Shown piece by piece: positions 39,709 to 48,158 of a DNA stretch of 64,000 nt (position 1 is its first letter; each line of letters begins with the position of its first letter). The stretch lies in assembly GCF_001311375.1 (NCBI RefSeq), contig NZ_BBAS01000001.1, positions 62,001 through 126,000 of the forward strand, in the 5' to 3' direction. The position numbers and the translations under genes are program-made. The notes under the pieces are model-generated. The model did no database searches. It was not told the origin of the DNA and saw only the letters and a list, made by a program, of their open reading frames with translations. Origin of the DNA: Limosilactobacillus equigenerosi DSM 18793 = JCM 14505 (lineage in GTDB: Bacteria > Bacillota > Bacilli > Lactobacillales > Lactobacillaceae).

Positions 39709-40704
39709 CTATTTTTGTTCATCCACTAATTGTTGTGCCCGCTTTAATAAAGCATCCGGATCTTCAGGCGAATCAGATGGCACCTTCCGAATATCTAACT
39801 TGATACCCATTGATTGCAATTCACGAAGCGTATCAATGTCATCTTGGTTCATTGAAAGCACTTTGTTAACATTGACTTTTCCTTCACTATAAGCCATGGA
39901 ACCAATGTTTAATTCTTTCAATTCAACCCCGCCCTTGATAGCAGCCAAGGCATCTTGTGGCGTTTCGAACAGCAACAGCGCCTTGGTGTTCCCAAAACGT
40001 GGATCCTTGGCAACTGCTTCCATTTTCTTCAATGGCACCGTGTTCGCCCGAACCCCAGCCGGCGCTGCTTGCCGAATCATATCTTTCCGTAATGTATCCT
40101 TAGAAACGTTATCAGAAACAACAATAATCCGGTTTGGATTCATCGCCTTGGTCCAACCAGTTGCCACTTGCCCGTGTAATAGTCGCGTGTCAACCCGCGC
40201 AAAGACATACTTAATCTTCCCATCACCAATAACCGTACCTTCTGGGATGGCTCCCGTAGATTGATCATCAGCTGCCTTTTCAGCTACTGGCGTCGCTTCA
40301 GCTGGCATCAAGCTTTCTGGTTTCGTCTTGACCCCATCTTTAGCTACATCAACAATATGGGTTGCAATTTCTTGGGCTGATTCCATGGAGAACCGAGAAG
40401 CATATGCTTCAATAACCATTGGTAAATTCATCCCCGATACAATTGCCCACTTCTCATGACCATCCATCAAATTTGAAACTTGATTAAATGGTGTTCCTCC
40501 CCATAAGTCAACCAAGAATAAAACTTCTTCTTGATCGTCAAACGAGGCGACTGCATCTGATAATTTTTGGAAAATATCTTCTGGACCTTCAGATGGCTTT
40601 AAAATCACCGCCGCAACATTGTCTTGGTGACCAAAAATCATTTCACCAGATTGATAAATTCCTTCGGCAAAGCCACCGTGACTTGCCAAAACAATTCCAA
40701 CCAT
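39709..40704 (-). CDS. manX: PTS mannose/glucose transporter subunit IIAB
   Basis: 331 residues. ATG 40704 (MVGIVLASHGGFAEG) with GAGGAAG upstream; the open frame extends further but reads promoter sequence. The IIA phospho-His is in ASHGGF; an Ala/Glu-rich linker around 145-165 joins IIB with phospho-His in RVDTRLLHGQVATGW. First gene of manXYZ-manO. In lactobacilli this system takes up glucose and mannose and is a target of CcpA-linked control. Confidence 0.96.
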   Translation of the reverse strand: MVGIVLASHGGFAEGIYQSGEMIFGHQDNVAAVILKPSEGPEDIFQKLSDAVASFDDQEEVLFLVDLWGGTPFNQVSNLMDGHEKWAIVSGMNLPMVIEAYASRFSMESAQEIATHIVDVAKDGVKTKPESLMPAEATPVAEKAADDQSTGAIPEGTVIGDGKIKYVFARVDTRLLHGQVATGWTKAMNPNRIIVVSDNVSKDTLRKDMIRQAAPAGVRANTVPLKKMEAVAKDPRFGNTKALLLFETPQDALAAIKGGVELKELNIGSMAYSEGKVNVNKVLSMNQDDIDTLRELQSMGIKLDIRKVPSDSPEDPDALLKRAQQLVDEQK

Positions 40705-40753
40705 ACTTTCTTCCTCACTTCCACTATATTCGTCTCTTGTTGAAAGCGTATTC

Positions 40754-40784
40754 ATTATACGCCTTTTTTTTAATCGGTTGACAA
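40754..40784 (-). promoter_or_regulatory. promoter of manXYZ
   Basis: TTGTCA (40779-40784) and TATAAT (40754-40759) on the minus strand, 19 bases apart including an eight-base A/T run that may be overcalled. No -12/-24 element for sigma-54 is seen. Confidence 0.6.
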
Positions 40785-40812
40785 CGATATTCACAAAAAA
40801 TCATCATATAAC

Positions 40813-40826
40813 GGTAACCGCTTTCA
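40813..40826. promoter_or_regulatory. cre-like site between manX and manA
   Basis: TGAAAGCGGTTACC on the minus strand resembles the CcpA site TGWAANCGNTNWCA except the last base. It is about 30 bases upstream of the manX -35, a position where CcpA can activate, and in the leader region of manA, where it would repress. Confidence 0.5.
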
Positions 40827-40886
40827 TTTATTTTATGTATGGATTACACTGGCAGTGTCAAGTTACTTCACAAGGAGGATTTCACA

Positions 40887-41849
40887 ATGAATGCGACTGA
40901 CTTAATTACTTTAACCCCTGTTTTCCATCGTAAAATGTGGGGCGGGCAAAAATTACGCACTGATTTTCACTTTCCAATCAAACCAGAACCAACTGGGGAA
41001 GCTTGGACCATTGGCGCCCATCCTAATGGTGATTGCGTAATCAAAGCTGGTCCCGGGGGTGGTCAAACGTTGTCACAACTCTACCAACAACAACCGGCAT
41101 TATTCGATAATCCAACAGAGACCACTTTCCCGTTATTAGTTAAGATTCTCGATGCTAACCAACAACTCTCCGTGCAAGTCCACCCCGATGATTCATACGC
41201 CTATGAACACGCCCATGAACGGGGCAAAACCGAATGTTGGTACGTTTTATCAGCCGAACCAAACAGTTACCTAATTTACGGCCACACCGCCCAAACGAAA
41301 ACTGACCTCGAAACAATGGTTAATCACCAACAATGGGCGGCGCTTCTCAAAAAGCGCTACGTTAAAACCGGCGACTTTGTGTACGTTCCTAGTGGTACCC
41401 TGCATGCAATTGGCCCCGGCGTAGTCGTGCTAGAAATTCAACAAAGTAGTGACACCACGTACCGTTTCTACGATTTCGATCGGGTTGATCCGGCGACTGG
41501 CACTACTCGTGAATTACACATCGCTGATTCACTTGCCTGCACAACGGTTCCACATCACGATCCAGTCTTACCTGATCCAGTTCATCATCCAGGCAAATCT
41601 GAAACCCTTTTAAATGAAGCTAACTTTCACGTCATTCGGTGGCAAGTTGATCAAGAAACGATTAACGCCCATCATCATGGTGCCCCATACACCCTCTTAT
41701 CCGTAATTGACGGAACGGGTGCAATTATAATTGGTCATGAAACTACTCCAATTACTAAAGGCGACAGTTTTATTGTGCCAGCAACGATTGACGAATGGCA
41801 ATTCAGCGGTAATTTAACGGTCATTGGCGCTGAACCTACTATTAAATAA
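40887..41849 (+). CDS. manA: mannose-6-phosphate isomerase, class I
   Basis: 320 residues. Converts mannose-6-P from the neighbouring PTS to fructose-6-P. Zinc ligands in QLSVQVHPDD and KTECWYVL, and later LHAIGPGVVVLEIQQSSDTTYR. ATG 40887 is 8 bases after AAGGAGG; earlier in-frame starts would bury this site. Confidence 0.95.
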   Translation: MNATDLITLTPVFHRKMWGGQKLRTDFHFPIKPEPTGEAWTIGAHPNGDCVIKAGPGGGQTLSQLYQQQPALFDNPTETTFPLLVKILDANQQLSVQVHPDDSYAYEHAHERGKTECWYVLSAEPNSYLIYGHTAQTKTDLETMVNHQQWAALLKKRYVKTGDFVYVPSGTLHAIGPGVVVLEIQQSSDTTYRFYDFDRVDPATGTTRELHIADSLACTTVPHHDPVLPDPVHHPGKSETLLNEANFHVIRWQVDQETINAHHHGAPYTLLSVIDGTGAIIIGHETTPITKGDSFIVPATIDEWQFSGNLTVIGAEPTIK

Positions 41850-41860
41850 ACCGACCAAAA

Positions 41861-42034
41861 GGGAGCGTGACAGAACTAAAATTGCTAAATTTTAGTTCGT
41901 CTTCACGCCCCCGAAAGCGCGAATAGGGCTCGCATCGTTCGAATTTTCGACGTTGCGAGCCCATTCGCGTACTGCGCTGTTCGATTTTTTTCAAGAGGTT
42001 GCCTGACTTATGTCACATCCTCTTTCTTGTTCCC
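41861..42034. repeat. long multi-hairpin palindromic element (single copy here)
   Basis: About 174 bases, bounded by GGGA and TCCC, made of three hairpins: GCGTGA + GAACTAAAAT / ATTTTAGTTC + TCACGC (41865-41908); CGCGAAT + GGGCTCGCA / TGCGAGCCC + ATTCGCG (41918-41969); and an AGAGG/CCTCT hairpin (41994-42023). Lies between convergent manA and asnB. No coding frame of note. Different from the A/B/C modules that follow it; its other copies, if any, are outside the window. Confidence 0.7.
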
Positions 42035-42073
42035 TACTTTCAAACGGCAACTTATGTTGATAATTAATGTTCT

Positions 42074-42206
42074 ACGGCAACCTTGTAACTTCGTTCGGCG
42101 GACAGCCACCAAGTCATAACGCAAAACTGACGCCGACGGATATGCTATCCGCCAACGCCAGCTTCAACGTTATGATAAGGTGGCCTTTACGTCCGCCTCA
42201 CGACCT
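42074..42206. repeat. modular hairpin repeat, type A (copy 1)
   Basis: Begins ACGGCAACCTTGTAACTTCG and ends CGACCT. Nested arms pair: GGCGGAC 42097-42103 with GTCCGCC 42191-42197, GCCACC 42105-42110 with GGTGGC 42179-42184, CATAACG 42115-42121 with CGTTATG 42168-42174, and an apical GGATA/TATCC. First module of an A-B pair at the manA/asnB convergence. Confidence 0.85.
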
Positions 42207-42211
42207 GATTA

Positions 42212-42331
42212 GTAACTACGCTCGCCGAGCAAGCGACTAGGACTAACTGAAACGGACTCCGACGTGTTACCACGTCAAAGCCCGTTTCCACGTTAGCCTA
42301 CCGTCGCTTTTGATGCTCGGCTCGCGACCTA
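42212..42331. repeat. modular hairpin repeat, type B (copy 1)
   Basis: Begins GTAACTACGCTC, ends CTCGCGACCTA. Arms GCCGAGC/GCTCGGC, AAGCGAC/GTCGCTT, CTAAC/GTTAG, GAAACGG/CCGTTTC and apical GACGTG/CACGTC. Its last three bases are the asnB stop codon (TAG on the minus strand). Confidence 0.85.
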
Positions 42332-43921
42332 TTTACCACTATCACCATAGTTTGCTAAGACCCGGGCACTTGGATCATCAACATCCTTTAAGGCATCCCA
42401 TTCCTTGTTTGGCATCCAGAAATCCTTAATCCACATTGCCTTACCTGGGAAGAATTCTTCAAAGATGTCCCGGTACAATAATGATTCCTTCGTAAACGGC
42501 GTTGCATAATCGTACTTTTCACCGGCCTTAGCCACATCTTCATCCGTGTACAATTCTTCGGCGTATTCCTTCAAGTCATCAACTAATGAGTGCCCCACAG
42601 CATCACTAAAGGCCGCCTTTTCCCGTAATAAAATGTCATCTGGTAAGTAACCTTGACCAGCAAAGGCTTGCCGCAACAAGTACTTCCCCTTACCATAAAC
42701 ATTCATCTTCATTGCCGGATCGAGGGCCATTACATAGCGAACAAAGTCGCGGTCCGCAAACGGCACCCGTCCTTCAAGGGAGTTCGATGAAATACAACGG
42801 TCAGCCCGCAACACATCGTACATGTATAATTCACGAATCCGTTTTTGTGATTCCGCTTGGAAGGCCGCTGGACTTGGTGCGTAATCAGTGTACTTGTAAC
42901 CAAACATTTCGTCGGAACATTCCCCCGTCATCAAGACCTTTAAATCAGTCGTGGCATGGATTTGCTTACATAACAAGTACATCCCAATTGAAGCCCGAAT
43001 CGTCGTAATATCCCACGTTTCAAGCGCATAAATCACTTCCCGTAACGCCCCTAAAACGTCATCTCGCGTCATAATAAATTCCGTATGGTCAGTTCCTAAA
43101 TAATCAGCAACTTCCCGCGCATACTTCAAGTCGATTGGGTTGCGGTCCATCCCAATCGCGAACGTCTTCATTGGTACATCCGGATGGTTCTTCTTGGCAA
43201 TCGCACAAACTAAAGATGAGTCCAAGCCCCCTGACAACAAGTAACCTAATGGCGCATCCGCGTGAATCCGTTTTTCAACCGCCGCCACTAACCGATCATG
43301 AATTCCCTTCGTGGCTTCTTCAATCGTCGCTGGTACCATCGCTTGGCTTAATGACAAGTCGTTGTAGCTGACGAACTTTTCGCCATCATAGTAATGACCA
43401 GGTGGGAAGGGGAAGATTTCATCACACATTGGCATTAATGACTTCGCCGTCGAAGCAAAGGCAATCGCATGGTCTTCCTTGGTGTAACCATAAAACATTG
43501 GCCGAATCCCCATTGGGTCCCGGACCGCCATCACCTTATCCGTCGTTTGGTCATGCATTACAAGGGCAAATTCACCATCAAGCAACTTACTCATAATATC
43601 AAGGCCATACTTCCGGTAAAGTGGTAATAAAACTTCACAGTCACTGCCACTTTGAAATTCATGGATATCCTTAACTTTAGCTTCTAAGGCTTGGTAGTTA
43701 TAAATTTCCCCGTTGCAGACCAACGTTACCCCATGATCTTCAAACGGTTGCATCCCATCCGGACTTAAATCCATGATTGACAGGCGGTTAAACCCAAATT
43801 TAACACTACCAGCATCTTTAACCCACGTCATATCTGGTCCCCGCCGCGCATCCAGGGCTAAACATTTTTCAAATTTGCTCATATCATACTTATCAGCACT
43901 AACTGTTAAAAATCCACACAT
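42329..43921 (-). CDS. asnB: asparagine synthase (glutamine-hydrolysing)
   Basis: 530 residues, intact. Cys2 of MCGF is the glutaminase nucleophile; NGEIYNY and GSDCEVLLPLY follow; the synthetase domain has the pyrophosphate loop LLSGGLDSSL. Converts aspartate to asparagine with ATP. A T-box leader with a probable Asn specifier controls it. The stop codon coincides with the end of a B-type repeat. Confidence 0.95.
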   Translation of the reverse strand: MCGFLTVSADKYDMSKFEKCLALDARRGPDMTWVKDAGSVKFGFNRLSIMDLSPDGMQPFEDHGVTLVCNGEIYNYQALEAKVKDIHEFQSGSDCEVLLPLYRKYGLDIMSKLLDGEFALVMHDQTTDKVMAVRDPMGIRPMFYGYTKEDHAIAFASTAKSLMPMCDEIFPFPPGHYYDGEKFVSYNDLSLSQAMVPATIEEATKGIHDRLVAAVEKRIHADAPLGYLLSGGLDSSLVCAIAKKNHPDVPMKTFAIGMDRNPIDLKYAREVADYLGTDHTEFIMTRDDVLGALREVIYALETWDITTIRASIGMYLLCKQIHATTDLKVLMTGECSDEMFGYKYTDYAPSPAAFQAESQKRIRELYMYDVLRADRCISSNSLEGRVPFADRDFVRYVMALDPAMKMNVYGKGKYLLRQAFAGQGYLPDDILLREKAAFSDAVGHSLVDDLKEYAEELYTDEDVAKAGEKYDYATPFTKESLLYRDIFEEFFPGKAMWIKDFWMPNKEWDALKDVDDPSARVLANYGDSGK

Positions 43922-43961
43922 AATTTTTCTCCTGTTTTTTAAGGTCAGAAGGGAAAATTAA

Positions 43962-44262
43962 AAAGCCTTCCCGTCCCAGCTCTACGCTTGGGACGAAAGG
44001 CTTTTTTTCCGCGGTACCACCCAAATTGTTAGGGAAACTCCCTAACCAACTCATATCAAGTACAGACCGCACAAGTACAATCTCATACTTGTCCGATGGT
44101 AACGGTTCGGCAATCCGTTTAAGCCTACTCTGACAATGGTCATTTGGGTTAAATTGATCGAAAGTGTTTTTCATCAGCCACAGGGTTATCACCTTCCCAC
44201 TCCCGGTGACTCACTGGTTAAATAATGCCTGACTACTCGTCTTTCTCATCTCGTTTTAATAT
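43962..44262 (-). promoter_or_regulatory. T-box riboswitch upstream of asnB, probable Asn specifier
   Basis: The minus strand contains the T-box sequence GGGTGGTACCGCGG (44010-44023) followed by a terminator helix AAAGCCTTTCGTCCCA / TGGGACGGGAAGGCTTT with a T tail (43963-44002). Upstream structured stem I sequence includes GGTGATAACCCTG; AAC there (complement of 44185-44187) is a candidate Asn specifier, which fits the gene. Uncharged tRNA-Asn should turn on asnB. Confidence 0.9.
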
Positions 44263-44308
44263 TTGTTTAATATAATATCACTAATTCCGAAGTTTGCAAG
44301 GATATTTA

Positions 44309-45247
44309 TTAAAAAAGTTCGGCGTGTTTACAAAGTTGGTCGTAATGCCGCCAAAATTTTTCTGAATCCGCGTGGGTGACTAAGGTTACCCCCCGGCCGG
44401 TTTCATCACGCTCAAACCGAGCCGCGGATGATCCAGTGGTTAAGACCGTTGATTTCACTTCTTCAGTAGTAACAATTTCAGGGAACAACGCCGCCATCAC
44501 CGTTAACACATCCCACAAATAATATTCCGTATCAACTTCGGCTGAATTAACTAAGGCATAAATGTTCCCCAGTAAATCAAACGCTTGGTAGCGCCGATTC
44601 GTGGCGAAGTGTTGGTGCATTGCCGGCGTGACGGGTAACTCTTCACTTGATTCCAACCCAATTTGATAAATATCCAAGTCCGAATCCCACACTGTTGCAC
44701 AAGCCGCCGGATCCCACCAGGCATTCCATTCTTGCGTCCCATCCGCGTTGGGCATGTGAACATTGCCACGCCCATTTTGCGAACCGCCCATCCAATACAA
44801 CGTCGCAATTTTATGTGTAATCGTCGGATCAGTTTCTAACGCCCGCGCTAAATCCGTTAATGGCCCCGTAAAGACTAACGTTACCGGTCCCGTCGCCTGA
44901 TGCAAACATTCAATTAAATGTTGATGAGCCGGTAAATCACTCAGGGGCGTCTTGACACAGCCATGTTCATTTAGCAACGGAAATTGATTGACCGAATACG
45001 CCGCCACGCGCCACGCATCTGGAAATTGGTGCACCGCACGCGAATTCGATTGAGCGACTGTAATTTCATCATGACGTTGATTAAACCGATCAATAATTTT
45101 TCGCGACGCCGCTACGGCTGGTTCGACGTATCCGTCCGCATCCGTAACCCCCACTCCGATTAAGCGAATGTCCGGGGCTAATAACATCAGTAACAACGAG
45201 GCATAGTCATCCATATTACCATCGTGATTTAAATAAAATTCGCGCAT
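44309..45247 (-). CDS. nucleoside hydrolase, inosine-uridine preferring family
   Basis: 312 residues. Calcium-binding motif NHDGNMDDYASLL near the N terminus stands for the family DTDPGxDD; FTGPLTDLARAL, MGGSQNGRGNV and NAWWDPAA are further signatures. Splits nucleosides to base and ribose. ATG 45247, 7 bases after AAGGAGA; the long N-terminal extension of the open frame is leader. The motif has Asn and Gly in place of the usual second acidic pair order, so specificity is uncertain. Confidence 0.88.
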   Translation of the reverse strand: MREFYLNHDGNMDDYASLLLMLLAPDIRLIGVGVTDADGYVEPAVAASRKIIDRFNQRHDEITVAQSNSRAVHQFPDAWRVAAYSVNQFPLLNEHGCVKTPLSDLPAHQHLIECLHQATGPVTLVFTGPLTDLARALETDPTITHKIATLYWMGGSQNGRGNVHMPNADGTQEWNAWWDPAACATVWDSDLDIYQIGLESSEELPVTPAMHQHFATNRRYQAFDLLGNIYALVNSAEVDTEYYLWDVLTVMAALFPEIVTTEEVKSTVLTTGSSAARFERDETGRGVTLVTHADSEKFWRHYDQLCKHAELF

Positions 45248-45379
45248 CTGTTTCTCCTTCATGCTGTTTGCGACTACCATTACGGTTATTATACGCACAT
45301 CATTCGGAAAAACACGCAATTATTTTAATTTCTCAATTAAATCATTCGTATTTAACTATTTTTTCATCATTCACCATTG

Positions 45380-45734
45380 CTAAACGTTCGTCAAACTGAA
45401 ACTTTGGGCAATTAAATCTAACACCGTCGTTGACTCGACGACAGCTAAATCAATCGACACCCAGTGTTGCTTATTCATATGATACGCCGGGTAAAAGCCG
45501 ACGCCTTGGGTTAAAATTTCAATTTCCGTTGGGTCAATTTTCACGTTCACAATCAACTTCAGCTCATGACTTGGTCGCCCCAATTTATCCCCCGCCACTT
45601 CCATCACCAACGCAAACCATTTTCGATTTCGTTGATGACGAAAAATAACATAATCAGGATGTTTTTTTAAATAGCTGTTCTGGTTGAACTTGATAAGTAT
45701 CAACTAATGATTGCGTTAATTCATCAATCGTCAT
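45380..45734 (-). CDS. MmcQ/YjbR family protein, frameshifted
   Basis: 117 residues after correction. ATG 45734 (MTIDELTQSLVDTYQVQPE) with GGAG upstream. An extra A in the seven-base run at 45662-45668 is removed to join LFKKHPDYVIFRHQRNRKWFA. CyaY-like DNA-binding fold of unknown role. Overlaps the TetR gene by 11 bases, so they share a transcript. Confidence 0.85.
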
Positions 45735-46299
45735 GATTACTTTCTCCTCTATCCGCTAATTGATTAATGATTTCCACAATAAAGTTAATTGCTTGGGCTT
45801 GTTGGGTTTCATCACGATGCTGACTATCAATAATCATTGACGTAACTCCCCCCGCTAAAAATTTAATCATTAATTCGGGTTGCGTAGCTTGTTTTAACAT
45901 TTGAATAATCGGATCACATTCAACGGTTTGATTCGCTTCATAAAATAACGTCATCGCTCGTTCCACCATCCGTAAAAATTCGACGTGGAAATTCGCCCGT
46001 TGTTGATTCGATGGATTTAAATGGCGAATGATTGCTTCATTCCGACTCACAAAGCGTTGCACTCGTTCCAACACCAACCCATCTACCGGATCCATTAAAT
46101 CACGCATGCCCAAATATTCAATTAACGCTTCGGCGGCGGCGTATTTATCTTCAAAGTACCGATAAAACGTGCTCCGCGTTACTAGCGCCACTTCACAAAT
46201 CGCTTGAACCGTAATTTGTTCAAAGGTCGTCGTCTGTAAAATTTCAGCTAACGCCAAAATAATATCGCGTTGGGTTCGGGATCGCTTTTGTTCATTCAT
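45724..46299 (-). CDS. TetR/AcrR family transcriptional regulator
   Basis: 191 residues. N-terminal HTH with FEQITVQAICEVALVTRSTFYRYFEDK; C-terminal ligand domain of the YhgD/DhaS-like type. ATG 46299 is 8 bases after GGGAG. Target unknown; it may regulate itself and mmcQ. Confidence 0.88.
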   Translation of the reverse strand: MNEQKRSRTQRDIILALAEILQTTTFEQITVQAICEVALVTRSTFYRYFEDKYAAAEALIEYLGMRDLMDPVDGLVLERVQRFVSRNEAIIRHLNPSNQQRANFHVEFLRMVERAMTLFYEANQTVECDPIIQMLKQATQPELMIKFLAGGVTSMIIDSQHRDETQQAQAINFIVEIINQLADRGESNHDD

Positions 46300-46375
46300 C
46301 AATTTTTCTCCCATTTTTTTGAATTTCTCTTATACTACACCCCGTAAGGTTTTCATTCCATTTTCATTTCACCAA

Positions 46376-46423
46376 CCACAAGATATAGCGTTCGATAACA
46401 ATTTAAACCACAAGATATTGTGG
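46376..46423 (+). promoter_or_regulatory. pair of NrdR boxes upstream of the dNK-ntd operon
   Basis: CCACAAGATATAGCGT (46376-46391) and CCACAAGATATTGTGG (46408-46423), starts 32 bases apart, the same motif and spacing as at nrdHEF. About 100 bases before the kinase start. Confidence 0.8.
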
Positions 46424-46519
46424 TTATTGTTTAATTTTTTTCCCTTGTAGTTTATCCGTGGTTAGTTTAAACTGTTTAAAGCGTCTTGATGACAGACGAA
46501 ATATTTCCAAAGAAAGAAG

Positions 46520-47260
46520 TTGAAGATTATATTGATTACTTTAAGTGGGATCATCGGATCCGGAAAAACCAGTTTAACCACCCTATTGTCAGAAAAGCTA
46601 GGAACGAAAGCCTTCTTTGAACCAGTCGATGACAACCCCGTCTTACCATTATTCTACAAGGGAAATGAAATTGCGGCTGAAAAACGCGCCAACGGGGACA
46701 AGGAAGCAACAAACCCTTACGCATACTTACTTCAAACCTTCTTTCTTAATCGTCGGTTTGCGATGATTAAAAAGGCCATGGCTGATGACAACAACGTCTT
46801 AGACCGTTCAATCTACGAAGATGAAATCTTTATGCGGATGAACACGGACATGGGAAACGCCACACGGGTCGAATACGACATTTACAAGTCCTTACTTGAA
46901 AACATGTTGGAAGAATTACCATACGCCGCTCACAAGAAGGCACCTGATTTGATGGTCATGATTGATGTTTCCTACGACACGATGATCAAGCGAATCAAGA
47001 AACGGGGTCGGGAATACGAACAACTTGAAAACGACCCATCATTAGTGGAATACTACCACACCTTATTGAAGTACTACGATGTTTGGAAGACGGAATACGA
47101 TGCTTCACCATTATTAATCATCGACGGTAACAAGTACGACTTCATGACCAACGAAGCCGATCGTCAAACTGTATTAAAGATGATTTACGATGAATTATTA
47201 AAGCTCGGCTCTATTGATGACAATAAGCATGCTGAATTAATGGTCGATTTAAACGCCTAA
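46520..47260 (+). CDS. deoxynucleoside kinase (dAK/dGK type)
   Basis: About 246 residues. P-loop SGIIGSGKTS, EPVDDNPVLPLFY, and the DRS motif in LDRSIYEDEIF match the Lactobacillus deoxyadenosine/deoxyguanosine kinases. Phosphorylates salvaged deoxynucleosides. No ATG or strong ribosome site is seen at the expected start: TTG 46520 or TTG 46532 (before ITLSGIIG) are the candidates, or a local base error hides it. Followed by ntd; NrdR boxes upstream. Confidence 0.9.
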   Translation: MKIILITLSGIIGSGKTSLTTLLSEKLGTKAFFEPVDDNPVLPLFYKGNEIAAEKRANGDKEATNPYAYLLQTFFLNRRFAMIKKAMADDNNVLDRSIYEDEIFMRMNTDMGNATRVEYDIYKSLLENMLEELPYAAHKKAPDLMVMIDVSYDTMIKRIKKRGREYEQLENDPSLVEYYHTLLKYYDVWKTEYDASPLLIIDGNKYDFMTNEADRQTVLKMIYDELLKLGSIDDNKHAELMVDLNA

Positions 47261-47294
47261 GTCCTTTTAACCCTGACCTTGGAGGAATCAAATT

Positions 47295-47804
47295 ATGAAG
47301 AACATTGATGCACAACCAATTACGAAAATCTACCTCGCTACGAGCTTCTTCAACGATGAACAAAAAGCCCGTGTCGACAAGGCCTTAGCAGCCTTGGAAA
47401 AGAACCCAACCATTGGGGTAATTCACCAACCATTTGATTTCCAATACAAGAATGCGTTAATCGACAACGACCCTGAAGGCATCTTCGGGACGCTTGAATG
47501 GCAAGTTGCTACTTACAACAATGATATCAACGCCGTCGGCAATAGTGATGTCTGTGTTGCCCTTTACGATATGGACCAAGAAGACGTTGGGATTGCTTTT
47601 GAATTTGGAATGTTCACGGCCCTCGGCAAGCCAATTGTCTGCATCCCATTCACGCAAAAAGACGATTTAAGCGAATATGAAATGAACTTAATGCTTGGTC
47701 GCGGGGTTACGACTTGGTTAACGCCAAACGACTTTGATCAATTAAGCACCTTCAACTTTAATCACCCAATGGCCCAACCGGTTTGCCCATTCCCAGTGAT
47801 TTAA
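47295..47804 (+). CDS. ntd: nucleoside 2-deoxyribosyltransferase
   Basis: 169 residues. Swaps bases between deoxynucleosides. KIYLATSFFNDEQ at the N terminus and the catalytic Glu in EDVGIAFEFGMFTALG. GGAGG 9 bases before the ATG, 34 bases past the kinase. With the kinase it forms a dNTP salvage pair under NrdR boxes. Confidence 0.93.
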   Translation: MKNIDAQPITKIYLATSFFNDEQKARVDKALAALEKNPTIGVIHQPFDFQYKNALIDNDPEGIFGTLEWQVATYNNDINAVGNSDVCVALYDMDQEDVGIAFEFGMFTALGKPIVCIPFTQKDDLSEYEMNLMLGRGVTTWLTPNDFDQLSTFNFNHPMAQPVCPFPVI

Positions 47805-47823
47805 TTGATTCCAAATAATACAT

Positions 47824-47862
47824 AAAAGCTCCAATCGAGAATTTTCTCAGTTGGAGCTTTTT
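47824..47862 (+). terminator. terminator after ntd
   Basis: AAAAGCTCCAA ... TTGGAGCTTTTT hairpin with inner GAGAA/TTCTC. Confidence 0.85.
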
Positions 47863-47880
47863 GTTATGATAAATTCAATA

Positions 47881-47916
47881 AAAATAATCCCGGCTCCGTA
47901 GAACCGGGATTATTTT
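47881..47916. terminator. second bidirectional hairpin terminator
   Basis: Perfect 13-base arms AAAATAATCCCGG / CCGGGATTATTTT, 10-base loop. Confidence 0.8.
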
Positions 47917-47923
47917 GTTTTCG

Positions 47924-48026
47924 ACGGCAACCTTGTAACTTCGCTCACCCAGCAGACGGATATCCTATCCGCCAACGCCAGTTTCAACGTTATGATAAGG
48001 TGGCTTTTTTGTCCGCCTTACGACCT
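47924..48026. repeat. modular hairpin repeat, type A (copy 2, left arm deleted)
   Basis: Shares ACGGCAACCTTGTAACTTCG and everything from GACGGATA to CGACCT with copy 1, but about 35 bases of the left arm are gone, so only the apical hairpin can form. First module of an A-C pair at the ntd / ABC convergence. Confidence 0.8.
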
Positions 48027-48030
48027 GGAT

Positions 48031-48156
48031 GTAACTACGTTCGCCACGCGGAAGCCTAGTGCCTAACTATGACAAAAGCGTCGACCCTAGCTTTGCTAGT
48101 GCCAACGCCTTGTCTACGTTAGGCCACAGCTTCCTTGATGCGTGGCTCACGACCTA
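48031..48156. repeat. modular hairpin repeat, type C (copy 1)
   Basis: Begins GTAACTACGTTC, ends CTCACGACCTA. Arms GCCACGC/GCGTGGC, GGAAGC/GCTTCC, GCCTAAC/GTTAGGC, GACAA/TTGTC, GCGT/ACGC, apical CTAGC/GCTAG. Ends three bases before the stop codon of the ABC ATPase gene. Confidence 0.85.
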
Positions 48157-48158
48157 AC

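Noticed and set aside
41850-42328. CRISPR-like array at the structured junction
   Set aside because: Modules are not short direct repeats with regular unique spacers; they are large hairpins of different types, and no cas gene is present.
42712-43596. Plus-strand open frames opposite asnB
   Set aside because: Antisense shadows of a well-conserved gene, with no ribosome sites and no family resemblance.
48061-48124. attC-like integron site inside the type C repeat (GCCTAAC ... GTTAGGC)
   Set aside because: The motif fits the attC core consensus by chance; it is part of a longer helix that continues outward, the other module types lack it, and no integrase or cassette is present.
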